64,000 nucleotides of DNA from Opisthocomus hoazin (lineage: Eukaryota > Chordata > Aves > Opisthocomiformes > Opisthocomidae): NCBI RefSeq assembly GCF_030867145.1, contig NC_134415.1:18702417-18766416 (forward strand). Direction: 5' to 3'. The notes beneath the pieces are model-generated. The model did no database searches. It was not told the origin of the DNA and saw only the letters and a program-made list of their open reading frames with translations. Below, piece after piece: positions 45,201-57,570 of the stretch (the first letter of the stretch is position 1; each line of letters begins with the position of its first letter). Position numbers and translations under genes: made by a program.

Positions 45201-45990
45201 TTTGTTTCCCCAACCACTGATAGAACACAGGGTAAGTCAAGCCTGAACACTGCGTGTAACTTTAAGTGTAACTGTGTGTATCTTAAATAAGAAAAGGCAT
45301 GATGAAACAGGATTTGAAAAAACAGTGTGTGACTTCTCAACTCAGTCCTCATAGGTATAAGCTCTACCAGCTGATCTTCATTATGACTTAAGGGTTTGTT
45401 TTAATGCAATTATCTAGATATTAAAAATACCAGCAGATCATACAAGAAGTACACCTGACAGTCTGTGGGATGATGGTAAGAAGCATCCTGTAAAAGGACC
45501 TACTCCAATGACAGGGCAAATCCCCTTCTGCCTCAGGGCCTCTTGCATCTCCATGTCTGCTGCACACTCACCCTAAATTTTTTCAAAATGATGGTTGAAG
45601 ACAAGTATGTATTACCTGCCAGGAATAATAACAATATTTTTGCTTACATGGCAAACCATGTAAGGGAATAGGGAGCTTCCATCAAAATCAGATGTTTGAG
45701 TTAGATGAACAGGGGAGTGCAAACAGCAGCCTACTTTAGGTATAGTGTTTTGCGGCTTTTCGTTGGAAAGAGGACTTGAGCCAGCGGTGTGCTGGGGAAG
45801 AAAAGCAGTTCACCGTTTTACTTACGGCGTCGTCAAACTCCAGCCTTCCTGTTACCGCTGGGAAAGGTCCGCAGCAGCCGAAATTCACCGGCTGCCCCAC
45901 CGACGGCTACAGCTGCGACCAGGCCCCGCCCCGGCGCCCAAGCCGGCCGCCCCGGGCTCGCTGCCCGGCCCCACCACGAACGGAGGCCAG
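42234..45990. other. Intergenic region between the GLP1R and SAYSD1 3' ends
   Basis: Mostly AT-rich. The exception is a GC- and CpG-rich patch around 42480-42690 with overlapping + and - ORFs and no recognisable protein. An AATAAA lies at 44723-44728. No gene is supported. Confidence 0.7.
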
Positions 45991-46010
45991 AGCGCACGCT
46001 TTGCTACGGC

Positions 46011-46016
46011 TTTATT
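46011..46016 (-). terminator. SAYSD1 polyadenylation signal AATAAA
   Basis: TTTATT on the + strand reads AATAAA on the - strand, about 117 nt past the SAYSD1 stop. This implies a very short 3' UTR. It is the first canonical hexamer in this GC-rich stretch, where chance AT hexamers are rare. Confidence 0.7.
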
Positions 46017-46132
46017 GGCCCGGACCGGGCCCGGGGTGAGGCGCAAGCGGCGTTTTGCATAGAAATAACCCCCGCTTTCCTCCCGCCTCGGGTCCCCGGT
46101 CCGCGCCGCGGCTGTCCCCGCCGGGCCGGCCG

Positions 46133-46429
46133 CTACCTCCCGGCGGCGGGCTGGTAAAGCAGCTCCCGCTCCAGCTGCTCGGCCGTCAGCGTCCCGGCGA
46201 TGGCGGCGCAGCCGGGGTTGAAGACGGAGTAGGCGCTGAGCTCGCCGCGCCGCCGCTCGGCGGGGCCGCGGGTGCCGGCGTACATCCAGTAGAGCAGGGA
46301 GAGGACGAAGTAGGGCAGCCCCAGCTCCAGCTCGGCGAACAGTGCCAGCAGCACGGCCCACAGCAGCACCTTCAGCAGCAGCGGGCGCGCCCACGCCGGA
46401 GCCGCCGCCGCCGCCCCGCCGGGACGGGC
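46133..46429 (-). CDS. SAYSD1: SAYSD1 exon 2: membrane segment and SAYSvFN domain
   Basis: 297 nt including TAG at 46135-46133, beginning just after CCTCCGCAG. It encodes a short ARPGGAAAAAPAWARPLLLK linker, the hydrophobic membrane region, then SAYSVFNPGCAAIAGTLTAE and the conserved C-terminus. The part from VLLW onward aligns with human with only a handful of changes, which anchors the assignment. Confidence 0.95.
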   Translation of the reverse strand, partial: ARPGGAAAAAPAWARPLLLKVLLWAVLLALFAELELGLPYFVLSLLYWMYAGTRGPAERRRGELSAYSVFNPGCAAIAGTLTAEQLERELLYQPAAGR

Positions 46430-46663
46430 CTGCGGAGGCAGCAGCGAGACGCGGCGTCAGGCACCGACCCGCCGCCCCACGCTCCCGCCCCGCCCGGGGC
46501 TCACCTCAGCGCCGCCGCCCGGGCCCGCCGCGGCGGGCCGCTGTCCCTCGGCGGCCTCTGGAGCCGCGGCCTTTCCCGGCGTCTCCGCGGGGAGCGGCGA
46601 GGCGGCGGCGCTGCCGCGGGCAGCGCGGAATCGGGCCAGGCGCCGCTCCACCGCGGCCGACAT
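46133..46663 (-). CDS. SAYSD1: SAYSvFN-motif domain-containing protein 1, complete two-exon gene
   Basis: CDS is complement(46505-46663, 46133-46429): 53 codons, a 75-nt intron, then 98 codons and TAG, giving 151 aa. SAYSD1 is an ER-membrane protein that senses UFMylated ribosomes and supports translocation-associated quality control. Visible are the N-terminal ERRLARFRAAR (human EQRLAEFRAAR), an Ala/Pro/Gly-rich linker, a hydrophobic segment VLLWAVLLALF leading into GLPYFVLSLLYWMYAGTRGP, the signature SAYSVFNPG, and the tail GTLTAEQLERELLYQPAAGR. The ATG at 46663-46661 was chosen because it starts the human-like N-terminus. The frame stays open 67 codons upstream, so a longer form cannot be excluded. 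Human SAYSD1 is about 183 aa; the deficit is in the linker. It sits tail to tail with GLP1R, as in mammals. Confidence 0.95.
46430..46504 (-). other. SAYSD1: SAYSD1 75-nt minimal intron
   Basis: Starts GTGAGC and ends CTGCTGCCTCCGCAG. Its length is a multiple of three, but reading through meets an in-frame TGA after 15 codons, so splicing is needed to join the N-terminal ARFRAAR segment to the SAYSvFN domain. I recall the human intron as kilobases long. Confidence 0.85.
46505..46663 (-). CDS. SAYSD1: SAYSD1 exon 1 coding part
   Basis: 159 nt in phase 0, ending GCTGAG|GTGAGC. It encodes MSAAVERRLARFRAARGSAA followed by a low-complexity Ala/Pro/Glu/Gly segment ending GPGGGAE. The initiation context has a purine at -3 (GGC ATG T). 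The base composition is extremely GC-rich, so the linker residues may partly reflect composition. Confidence 0.88.
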
Positions 46664-46672
46664 GCCCGCCCC

Positions 46673-46683
46673 GCGCCTGCGCA
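46673..46683 (-). promoter_or_regulatory. Possible NRF1 site
   Basis: The - strand reads TGCGCAGGCGC, close to the NRF1 palindrome TGCGCATGCGC, 10 nt upstream of the SAYSD1 ATG. It lies in the CpG island where such motifs are often functional, but also where chance matches are common. Confidence 0.4.
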
Positions 46684-46786
46684 AAAGGAGGTGCCGGTGA
46701 CGGCGAGGGGGCGGGGCCGAGGGGCGCCCCGCCCCCCGGGGCAGCGGTGGTCGGGCGAGCGCGCGCCGCCCTGCGGGCCGGCCCGA

Positions 46787-46821
46787 GGGGGCGGCGGGGC
46801 CGGGGGAGCCGGGGCCGGGGG
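46787..46821 (+). other. G-quadruplex-forming stretch upstream of SAYSD1
   Basis: Runs of four to five G separated by loops of two to four bases (GGGGG-CGGC-GGGG-CC-GGGGG-AGCC-GGGG, then a further G5 run). This satisfies the usual G4 pattern on the + strand, about 125-160 nt upstream of the SAYSD1 start codon. Confidence 0.6.
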
Positions 46822-47170
46822 TTCCCGGGCCGCCGAGCCCCAAACCGGGGAGACTCGCAGACACTTAGCCCCTCTCCCCCACACCCCCCTCCGGGAGCCA
46901 CAGACAACCAGCCACCCCCCGCCTTGCCTTTGCCAAACTGGTAGCGAGCCAGCCGTTCAGCTCTGGAGAAAAGCTGCAAATCACCAAAGGCCTCCCCCTT
47001 TTGTTTTGTTTTGGTTTTTTTTTATATATCTAAACCTTAATCACTAATATCGACACCAAAAAGAGAAGGAGCAGGAAAGAATAAAGCATGGGGTGAGGGA
47101 AGCCTGGAGAGGGTGAATGAGACATCTGAAGCCGGGGTGACCGGCAACGTTTGCCTCTGGCAGAGGAGCG

Positions 47171-47180
47171 GCCATTTTGG
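47171..47180 (-). promoter_or_regulatory. Possible YY1 site
   Basis: The - strand reads CCAAAATGGC, matching the core AAAATGGC of YY1 sites often found just downstream of TSSs in CpG islands. It sits in the second GC-rich lobe of the island, about 500 nt upstream of the SAYSD1 ATG. Confidence 0.4.
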
Positions 47181-49647
47181 AAGAGCGCTGAGGGGCCTGG
47201 AGAGGGGTGGCATGGCGGAGGAGGGCCTTGTGCTGGGCACGGCCAGCGGCCCGACTCGCCTGGCCTGCTCCAGGTGGCTGCTGCTCGCTTGCGGTGGGGC
47301 CAGAGGAGCTGGGGCCCTCCCGGCGGCACCCGCTCCTGGCCGTGGAGGAGCGCGTGGTGGGCTCCTGCCAATGCAGGCCCCCGGCCCCACTTCGGCTCTT
47401 GGCACGGAGGGCTGCTAAACCCGGGCTGGCCCTTCCCGCCCTCACTTTAATCAAAAAACTAAAATCGGGAAAACCAGCTCTGTCACATCATCTTTCAGCT
47501 ACCGGTACGGCCGAGAAATAGAAATTTATTTACAGGAGCTGGCGCTTAGCCTCAGGAGTGACATATTTATCACTCTCCGGCAGTAATAGGCATGAGACAT
47601 CGTTTCATCCTGCAGTGCTGTTTCCAGTTACTTACAGCTTTCTCAGAAGTGACCTTTAGGGCTGAATATCTCATGCATGTGTCAGCTCAGCAGTGAATAT
47701 GAGAAGTCTAATAAAAATCAATTTGGGTGTTCTTAAGTTATCTTAATGTGGAAAAAATTGTGTTTCTTCCAGCTAAATCATTTTTCAAATGCCTATTTTA
47801 TGCTCAGTTACAACATAACTTTCTTTTAACCTTCCGACTTTGCAAAAAGTGCCACAATGAATGACATTTTTTGCTTTATTTGTGGAAATTTGATTTTGAA
47901 ATAGCAATCCAAAATGTTTTAAGATAGCCTGCACAGGACAATGTTTTATTTTGGTGGGGTTTTTTTCTGCTTTTTGTACTACTCTTCATGAAAACGGCTC
48001 CTCCAGGTGGCGCTGGGTAATTCCACAGTTCCATTCCCTATGCATCATTACTCAGACTGATGGTTGTACCTGAACTTCATGCCACCTTTGCAAGCCGCAC
48101 CCAGTGATTCACATGCTATCAGATTTTATTCAAAATTTACTGGGTTTAGTATGTTTACTATTGTGCATCCAAATAGCTGTTTTGTGGCTGTGTAGGGCTA
48201 CCTATATTGCTATGCATTGTTAGAAAATGCATGAAAGAGTGCCATGAGTCGTGCCTTTGAAACCAAAGAGCACTACAGGAACCTCATCCATAAATGAGTG
48301 TTATGCTGCAGACGTATACTAAAACAAATTTGTATCCGTAAAGTCTTAAATTACGTCAATATATCCTGTTTTTAAACAAACAGCTTCATTGAATAGACAC
48401 TTTGTTTGTTTGATAACAAACCATCTCGACAATTTGTTCCCTACTCCAGTGCTTACAAAGGTCCTGGGCAGTTCACCAGGCCCAATCTTTGTCTCCTGAG
48501 CCAGTAGTTGGGAGGGTGGGGGCTGGGGGGCGGACATGGAGAGGTTGAAGAACACATCTCTGGGACTCTTGACTCGCCTCATGCCTTTCTCACCATATCT
48601 GAGAAAAATAAGTTGAATGTAGTCTTTTTGTAGGTGTGAGAAATTCGGTCAAGACTTTCTGCCCTTTACTGCAGCTAAGTAAATGATTAATCAAAAATAC
48701 TGGGGGCTATTGGTAGACCTCTAATGCTTCGTTCTTGATAACTGAAATTGTGGAACTGCCCATCAACTTTTAGGAAGCAGCATTAAGATCCCTTTAAAAA
48801 CTTGTGACTTCTTTAACTTTGTTTCATGTTAAATCATAGTTGTTGTGTCTATAATACAAAGAAGCCCACGTGTATTTCTCTCTACCAAGAAGAAAACGTG
48901 TTGTTCTTTACAGATTTCCACTTCAGCTATTTTGAAACCTTTTCTTTTATCCCAGCTATCAACTTTTCATTTTATTTTAATATCATACAGAAGAATCTTC
49001 ACGTTTTGCTTACTGCCAATTATCACCATCTTAAGGGACTACTTTTTCAGTACTTGGGAACTTTCAGACCATTAGGAACCTTGGCTATGGCACTCCATCA
49101 GCAAGAAGACTGAAGGAGATGAAGTGGCTGCTGAAAGAATTAGCAAAACAAGAGAATTGTCAAAGCTATGTCCAAAGTGCCATCAATTTTGTATTTTTGG
49201 GGCATGACTGCAGAGTTTTTCTTAATTGATTTCCAAGTTTCTCTGCTCTTTCATGCTCCTTTAGGAAACAAGCGAACTGAAAACTAATTTGGGGAAATAT
49301 TTTTCCATAACAGAAGGCATTAGAACTATTTGTGGCAAAATACCAGCCCAACTGAGTTAAGCTAAGTGTTGAGAGCAACATTCAGATCCTGTGGCACCCT
49401 TTGCATTTATCACGTCAGCAGCCCATCACCAGCACGTCTTGGCGTCAACAGCCTCTTTGTTCAATAGTAGAGGCTCAGGGCCTTACTCTGTGGTTTGGAG
49501 CATTCTTGCTTGCTTCCTACAGCTGCAGATGTCTGTTTGTGCATGCCAGCTTTTTCAGATACATGAAGAGTAATCAAGTCACAGTAATTCTCTTGATGGA
49601 TTAATCTAATTCGTTGACAGGAGCTGTCTCCTTCATGAGATAAGCAT

Positions 49648-49661
49648 ACACACACACACAC
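49648..49661 (+). repeat. AC dinucleotide microsatellite
   Basis: (AC)7 perfect repeat in intergenic DNA. Confidence 0.85.
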
Positions 49662-52600
49662 TGACTTGCTAAGTGCCATAAATGCAGACTGAAGGGCAAC
49701 CCATTATTAATAGAATGACCTAGCTTAATTAATTCAATGGAGCTGAGGGAGCATTAGCTTTAGTTGTTGAGGTATTGGAGAACATGCATAAAATAGATTG
49801 AAGCGCACAGACTCAAACCTGTCTAATTCCATACTGAGCTTTCGGCATATCCATTTACTAATCAGTTCTAAACTGCAGAGAAGAGCTGCTTCCTTTGTGA
49901 AAAAAATGATCATTAATTTTCCTTCCTAAAATAGCAGCATCGGGGTACTTTGCCTTTAGACATAAAGGAGATTTTTTTGTCTGTCTTTTTATTGAACTAG
50001 TAGAGGCTCTGAATTGCGGATTTTCACATCTGTGTGGTTTCAAAATGTGTGCATTTGTGTATTCAGCAGTGCATGCTAAATGATGCTGAGATATTAGCAC
50101 TTATGTTACAGCTTTATATGCTGAAATTCTCTATATTTAAACACATTAAAATCATGGGCAAAGCAGAATTATTAATGTTTCCATCACAACTCTGTGAAAC
50201 GTCCCTTATTTTTTCATGGGAAACTTCCATTTGAGGAAAAGTACACAGTAAATATCCCTTAGTAGTGCAACGTCAGCTGTAAGTGTCAGATATTTAGTGA
50301 AATTATTGTAACAGAAAAGGGAGATAAGCTGTTTTATTACATTTAGAAGATAACACCCAAAGACCATTCTAGCTGGGATTGTTTCACCATATTCATTACT
50401 TTGATCTGATTCAAAAGTCAAAGTTTTGAAAACTGTTCTGAAACTTCAGAAGATCAGAATACTTTCTGAATCATTTTTTCATGTAGATAGGGTGGGAAAA
50501 AATTCAGCTTCCACCTGAAATTCACTATAATGTAAGTGAAAGGAAGCCTGATTTGTCTCTCCTATCTGTCAGCATTGTTAAGGTGAGTTTAACTAGTCTA
50601 CTCTTCTCAAAAAAATTTTTTAAGACAGTACTTTGTAAATTAACTATGATGAAAGCACTTTCGTGAAGTTGGAAATACAGAAGGCTCTTCGGGCTTGGAG
50701 TGAATATTTTTTTTTGTTCTGGGTTTCCATAGCACATAACCACAACAATCCAGAACTAGATGCTGTAACAGCATTTAGCTCATGTTACAGACAGGGAAAA
50801 TGAGGTAAAGAGAACGTCAGAGAACATCTCAAAACCCATTCTAGATCTGAGTTCTGGTTCCACACCTATTTCCTTCATATCCATTGGAGTTTAAAATACA
50901 GAAAACACTATACACCAGAAGGTGAATGAAGAGCGAGGAAGACAAAAGAGGAATGTACTACGCCCCTACACACATACGCACTCAGCCTTCTGAAGCCTTT
51001 CGTCAAGAGTACATGGTAAACTTTATGTTGTCTGCCAGTTTTATAGACCCACTTCCACAAAAATGCAAAGGGCAGCAGAGCACTGACAGGTTTAATTTTT
51101 AGAGGAGCAGAATTCCCAGAAGGGTTTTGCAACCACCTTTTCTCATGCCTGCACATCTCTGCCCTGTACGAGAGGGCAAATCATCATCCAGAAGCACTGG
51201 GCTGTCATCACACTTGGCAGTGTGCATTCCAGCCAGCTGGTTGAAGCCTCAGGCTCTTGCTGATAAATGTGATTTGACTAGAAACAATCCAAAGGGGGGG
51301 TGAGACTGCACCTGCACCCCTGAGATTGGTATATCAGGCGTTAGGGCTTAGTGCTGCTTCTTAATTCCCACAAATTATTAGGGAGAACACAAGACGAAGG
51401 AGGGAGATATCATGGCAGTCATATTCCTCCTTGGCTCTAAATGAAAGAAATAAACTTACCTAAAATAAAATAGTTGCGTATCTCCATGTAATCCTCAGGA
51501 CAAAAGTCCAAACCATGTCTTCTGACGAACTGTCAGATTGTATGGAAATACTATTGGTTTACTCTTTTGGACAATTTCTCATCATCATCATCTCTCCTTA
51601 GCCTCAACACCTGCACTAGATTTTGGAATATTTATGATGATTGCAACCAGCAGTGAAACTGCTCAGCCAGATCACAGCTGACAGATGATGAAAGGATAGC
51701 GGTAAGGCTTTCCCTAGTCTTTAAAAAGACAGGAATAAACTAGCCAATCCACCCAGAGAACCTCAGCCTTTCAGCATGACCTAGGATAACACGTTTCCAA
51801 AATGCTATTTAAACACGTGACACACCAATTACTCCTTTCCAAACTATGCTACAGGATATGCCAAATAACTGTTTGCCATTGCAGCAGAAGCTTTAAGGTG
51901 TATTGGGGTCCACCAGTGAAAGTTGGTGGATGGCATACACAAATAAAAGTTCAGTAATGAACTTGATCCCTAAATTCACCTGCCAGTTACGGAAGGGATT
52001 TTTATGGGCTTGTGGCTGTGGGAGGAAGGCAGGAGAAGAAAGCTTTACATCCCACCAACGCAATGGTGGTGCATCATCAGAATCAGCTGTGAAAAACCTA
52101 GAGTCCAGTGAGGGAATACTCCAGCTGTTCTACCGTTGCACAAAATGTAGGCGTCGCCGTCAGTACAAAGTTCCCCAAGTGCTCATGTATTTTCTAATGA
52201 AAGTGATGATTACATTTCAATGCTCTGTGCTGAATCCAGAGCTGTCAGATATCTCAGCCGTGTACCAAAGTGACATACCACCCCTAGAGATGAGTAGATT
52301 GAGAATCCCAAATTAAATTTGTAGAAAATAGGACATGAGGATGCTCTGCTCACTGAAGATGACTGCACTTCTGTAGACACACAGGAGCACCCAAGAAAGC
52401 TTGCTGGACAAAGCCTGGCTTATCACCAGGGCAAACATTTTGTACATGGCTGTCTTAGATTGCAGCTATGCAATGTAAATTCTGTCCAAGTCCCTCACGC
52501 ATGTTTTGGTGACTACACCTGCTCTATTCATCTGGCATCTCATAACTGCCGTTTGGGATCTTCGGAGTCCAGAGTGCAGCTGATCTGTGTGTAAGGGCCT

Positions 52601-55600
52601 AATTGAAGTTTCAGCACCGCTCTAGGTAGTTACATGCTATTTTGGATCTTACCTCCAAAAAGTTGGGTTTTAATTCATTGTGAAAATACCAACAAATTTA
52701 TCTTCATGATTGTAAAGAAAAAACAAGAACCCAAATGGATACAACCAGAGTAAAAGGTGCAATAGTGGCACAGAGCTCTTAGGAATCTGAGTTCCTTGCT
52801 TTGTAGGTTAAGTTTAATAGGATGTAATTCACAAACAGAGTATTTTTTCATGCTGGTATTTGTTCTAATAAATGGAATAAAGATCTGGAAGCAAAGCCTA
52901 TGTGAGGCAACATGGGAAAAGCGAAGCAAGATCTAAGTAAGTCTTATACCCAGAAAAGACTCACAGAAAGACAGCCTTTACAAACTGTGGAAAGCTAGTA
53001 AAAGGCAACTTTGCCTATTGAAACAGATTAATAACTCTTGGAATGAAACGCATTGCCAACCCTGAACTGCAAAAAAAAAGGCCTTCAGTACTCCAAAAGC
53101 CAATATATAATGCAGAGGCCTCCCTTAAACATCCTCAGAAGTGGAAAATCCTCAGTGTTCCACCAGTTACCACTTTCTCTTCAAGTTATTTCCATGGCTT
53201 GGGGCTGACTGATAGCCCAGGAACAACACAGTTCTTTGCAGACCTGTAGCAAGCACCACATCAAGTAGAGACTCAGCATCAGTCTCCTCTAGTTAGCGAT
53301 CGAGACACAGAATCTCAGGTATAACGCCAGAGAGGTGGGACTAGATGAGTGCACAGGTAGCAGGGAAGAACAAGGGACCACAAGTGAGAACAGCGGAGGT
53401 GAGAACAGAGATGCTCCAGTGGGTCTGAGAGAAATGGAGATCCCGAGCCAGTCCCTCAGCTTTCCTGAACTGATAAGACCCAGCAAAGTGAAATCCTGAT
53501 CCCACTGAAGTCAGAGGGAACGTTGTCAGGACTGCACTGGGGATGGGATTACATCTCCTGATGAACCGAACTGAGCTCGTACCTCGCTGTCTGCTTGAGG
53601 AGACCTGCAGACCTCACACAAAATAGCTTCACGTTAGTTCCCTTAAAAACAGTACAACAATAAAAACTTGGGAACTTTTTTTTTCATCATGACAATTTAT
53701 TCTTTTTATTATAATGTGAGTATTACTCACAAAGTTTGTACCTTATGTGTGCTTATGTTCTATTTATTTAGGACAAGTAAAGTTCAAAACTGGGTCTGCC
53801 TGGTTCTAGGGCAGTAAGAGAAAGAGAAGTACTCATCCAGTCTCCAATGGGTTTAGAAACCAGGGTCCAGCTTTTGGCATTTTGGGGCTTATCCTGAAGG
53901 CCACTCAGCGTTGGATCCTCCGCAGCAAGTTCAGTGTGTAACCTCATGCCTGGGCGGCCTGTTCACTTCAGTCAAACTGGACCAGAGTTGGAGTATTTTT
54001 CTTGACTGGGGCCTCAGAGGCCACACTTTGAGCAATCAAGCTTCAAAAGGAAGGGGGGAAAAGCTGAAATCCAAGGAAACCATGCTTCCTATGTACTGGT
54101 TAAGTAGAGACTTCAGGTGGGAGAAAAGTCTGAGGACTGTTTCTAAGTCATTTGTTTATCTCACAGGTCAGCAAAGGATGTGATATGTTTTTTCATCAGT
54201 TCTTCCAAAGGATGACTACGTGGTGGCTTTTGTAGGCAGGACCTTGCGAAGATTTAGCAATATTACCCTGTCATTTCTGTTTGAGCAGTTCAGGAAGGAC
54301 AGGAATCTGTAGCCAATAAGGTATGAATTCAGAAGGGAGAAATATTCACAGATTGAAAGGTCTGTCATTTATGTTTCTAGAGAAAAGATAAATTTAACCA
54401 GACAACAGCAAAATTCTCTACATTTTAGTTTTGCAAAATCAAAGTGCTTGTTGCAGAGCCTTCACACTCAGTTTAGTTCTGGCCTTGAATAAATACCAGT
54501 GTATATTTGCTTCCTCCACCAGCGGTCTCTAACTCCCTTCTGCGTAAGCAGAATTTGTTTTTTCAAGATTCTTGAGAGTAACAACACAAGGGGTAAGAAA
54601 GCCACAGATTCTGTTATGACACCATGAACCGTAGGGGAAATGGTAGCACCCTCTGCTGTCACTTTAGGTTATTACCGTAAAGTTTGCTGTATTTATCTCA
54701 GTAGTTCTATCTTGCCTAGAAAAACAGCCACCAGAATATTTGACTCATAATTTTTAATTCATGTTAGAAAGACTGTGTCAGTCTTGTGATTTATTTCTAT
54801 TTTATTGTTTTGTAAATGACTGTAATATTCCACAATCCATGTTAGTTTGTCTTCTGGGATCTAAATAGAACTGAAATTTTAAGTCTGTGCCATCGGCTTA
54901 TGTGAGATGATTCACCTTTCAAAATCTACCTTCTCTTTCAATAAGTGTGGTTTTTATCATGTGTACACTGTATTTCAGCATATGTTTTCTAAAAACCCGC
55001 TCTCTGCTTGGCAAGCCTAAGAGCTAGACAGCTTCAATCTTCACTTCTGTAATCCATACAGCTAGCACTGAAAAGCTGCATGATAGGAGTTTAGAATGTA
55101 TCTCCCTTTTCCCTGCTGGAGACACAGTTGATTCTGACACTGATCTCCAAAAGACGTATTTGGAGATTGACTACAGAGGCTTGAAGGGATTTAATTCCAG
55201 GATTAGGGACTGAAGTACAATTTACATTACATTAGATGAATATACACTCCCTTTTTCGCTAATTCCTGTTTCTCTTCTGAGATGGACCTATGTTTGTGGT
55301 TCTGGGGTAAATAAGTTATAAAATAAAAGTAAAAATGCATATACAGAGACTCTTTAATTATGTATTTATGGAGGTGAACTTTTTTGTTGCAGAACTGATT
55401 GGGTAGATCTCAACTGTTTTTTAATTCACTCGCATGAACAGAGTGAAATATATTTGATTTACACTATTGTGATCTACACAAAAGCATCTGTGCCTCCAGA
55501 CCTTGGGATGCTGAAAAGGGAGCTCTGGACCAATACCAAGAAAATCCTTTTCTTTAGAAAGATTTATGGTGTATTGAGCCAAAAATGAATTAAGTCTTCC

Positions 55601-57570
55601 GGTATATTTAATGCCTCTTTCATTAAATGGATTTCAGAGTTCAGTTTCATGTTTTCCAACTATTGCTTTTTCTTTCCAGAGGAAATTTCATATTCTGTCC
55701 ACTTTTTTTTTTTCGTGTTCAGTATCAACATTGTAAATTGAAGTGCTAGGAAAGATTGAAGTTGTTCTACTGGTGGTGGTTTTAAAACGTTGGGTGTCAA
55801 TACTCATTCACATTCTTGAGCAAAAGTGTTTTTAAGTAGAGAAGTGCAAAGTAAATAGTGATGATATACATGAAATGGCATTTTAACTGAGAGAGCGCAG
55901 ACACATAATTATCCCAGCATTGCTTTTACCACATGTTGTAGTTGCCCAGATTTGTTAGCGTGCACTAAATCAACAAAACCAATGGGAATCAACAGGGCAG
56001 AACCGAGCAGGGTCTCAGTGGGCGTCAGCTGGTGTACAGATATCACTAGAGCTGCATGCACACGCCTTAGCAAGTGTCTGGCCTGGCACTCCATACGCAA
56101 GACACAGGCCTGATGCTAAGACTCATATGGTTGGCTCAGTTCAGTGTCTGTGTTTATCTCTGAAGAAAAAATCCTTGGAGACTGAACAAAAAGGCATCTG
56201 CTCTGCAGTTGCATTTATTATGCATCATTACCTGAAGGCTATAGAGCCAAAAGAACTTGTACCATATCTGCAGACCAGTCACAACTGGAGTCTGTCTTTA
56301 CTTGCCATACTACCACCTTAGCCTCACTTCCCAAAGGAGCTGGATGCCATCTCCTGTTCTATGTTTTTGTGTTCTCCAATCTTAGCTGACTGCAGAAAAA
56401 TGAAATTAATGTTTTCAAGTCGCAGCCTTGCTCTTCCCATCACCTCCTCAATGCTTATCAGGGCCATAAGGCTTCCAAGGCCACTTTCGCCCAACAGTGC
56501 TTAAGTGCTTCATTATGACTGTTTCAGTGCTTTATTGCACTTACAGTGTTGGTGTATACATCCAGTTTAAGACAAAAATATTCTCTCATTTGGTAGGTGG
56601 TAATCACTTTAGGCCAAGAGCCACTTTTCATTGCATATAAATCAAGGTTCTTGACTTGACATATACTTCTGTGGCTTTCAGACGAGTTGCTACAGTGTTT
56701 TGGTATTGCTGACACATCTCCTGAAATGTGGCTCTCATTGCATGGTCCGGGAAATAAAGTTTCCTCTGATCTCTTGATGAAACACAGTGCAGGGTCAGAA
56801 GACAAATGTGGTCTTTCCTTCAATATAAACAGTATTGGGGACCTTCTGGGATCTCAGGCACTTTTACAGCATGCATCACCCCAAAGCAGCCAAGCACAAG
56901 CAAGCATCAGGCACCTAGGAGCACCAGCCGGAGGAGCTGTAGCATCACGGGAGACAGTCCTCAGATCAGAGTACGACACAGCTCTGCCTTGGCCTTCCTT
57001 CAACTGCACCACGGACCAACAGTAAGAGCAGCAGGGTCAAGGCCCAGGAGGAGCAAAGTAAACGAAGTTCAGGGGAAATTTCTGTACACAGCTCTCCATG
57101 TTTTTTCGCTGTTACTGACACCCACCTCTCTGCAAGAGCCTGGTTCATCACACCTGCTTGTGCCCACTAGGTGGTAGCAAAAAGGCGTTATTCGGAGAGG
57201 AAGGGTTACCAGTGCTCCTTCCCACGCAGGTGAATGCACCCGTCTCCACCAACGCACCCGGGTATCTGCGGGGCAGACCTGGTGTCAGGCTGCTGGTGGT
57301 GGTGTATAGGTGGGAGGGAAACCCTGAGGAGCTTGAATTGTATAGATACTGGACTAGGAACTTGCTAAAGAGTTAATGCTACTCAAACTTCAGGAAGATG
57401 AGAGGAAGGCAAGTTGTACAAAAGTGCTTTGCTTTTTCAGAACTACAAAATAGAGAGAAGGGAATGCTTGGGGACTGTCTCATTGCATGTGTCCCCAAAA
57501 CGTGCAGAGGAATGCTCTGGTGCCATGTTCCTCTAGTGATGCTGTCACACACACAAGTTGTCAACCCTAC

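Larger units (their letters stand above)
45860..47430. promoter_or_regulatory. CpG island covering SAYSD1 and its promoter
   Basis: A sharp change from AT-rich flanks to very GC-rich, CpG-dense sequence spans the whole SAYSD1 coding region and about 750 nt upstream of its ATG. A brief AT-rich gap lies near 46970-47100. Sp1-like GGGGCGGGGC boxes occur around 46708-46720, with a possible NRF1 site at 46673-46683. No TATA box is seen near the ATG. This fits a broadly expressed, TATA-less housekeeping promoter. Confidence 0.85.
46664..57570. other. SAYSD1 upstream flank and intergenic DNA
   Basis: The CpG-island flank runs to about 47430, then AT-rich sequence follows. An AC microsatellite is at 49648-49661. 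A 137-codon + strand ORF at 51903-52316 has no recognisable domain and no coding support. No exons of KCNK5 or another gene were recognised. Confidence 0.7.

Noticed and set aside
45885-47047. Long ORFs on both strands (up to 330 codons) around the CpG island
   Set aside because: Arg/Pro/Ala-rich shadows of the SAYSD1 exons and promoter; only the frame with ARFRAAR and SAYSVFN matches a known protein.
51903-52316. 137-codon + strand ORF with Cys-rich patches
   Set aside because: No known motif and no splice, promoter or poly(A) context; composition like the surrounding intergenic DNA.
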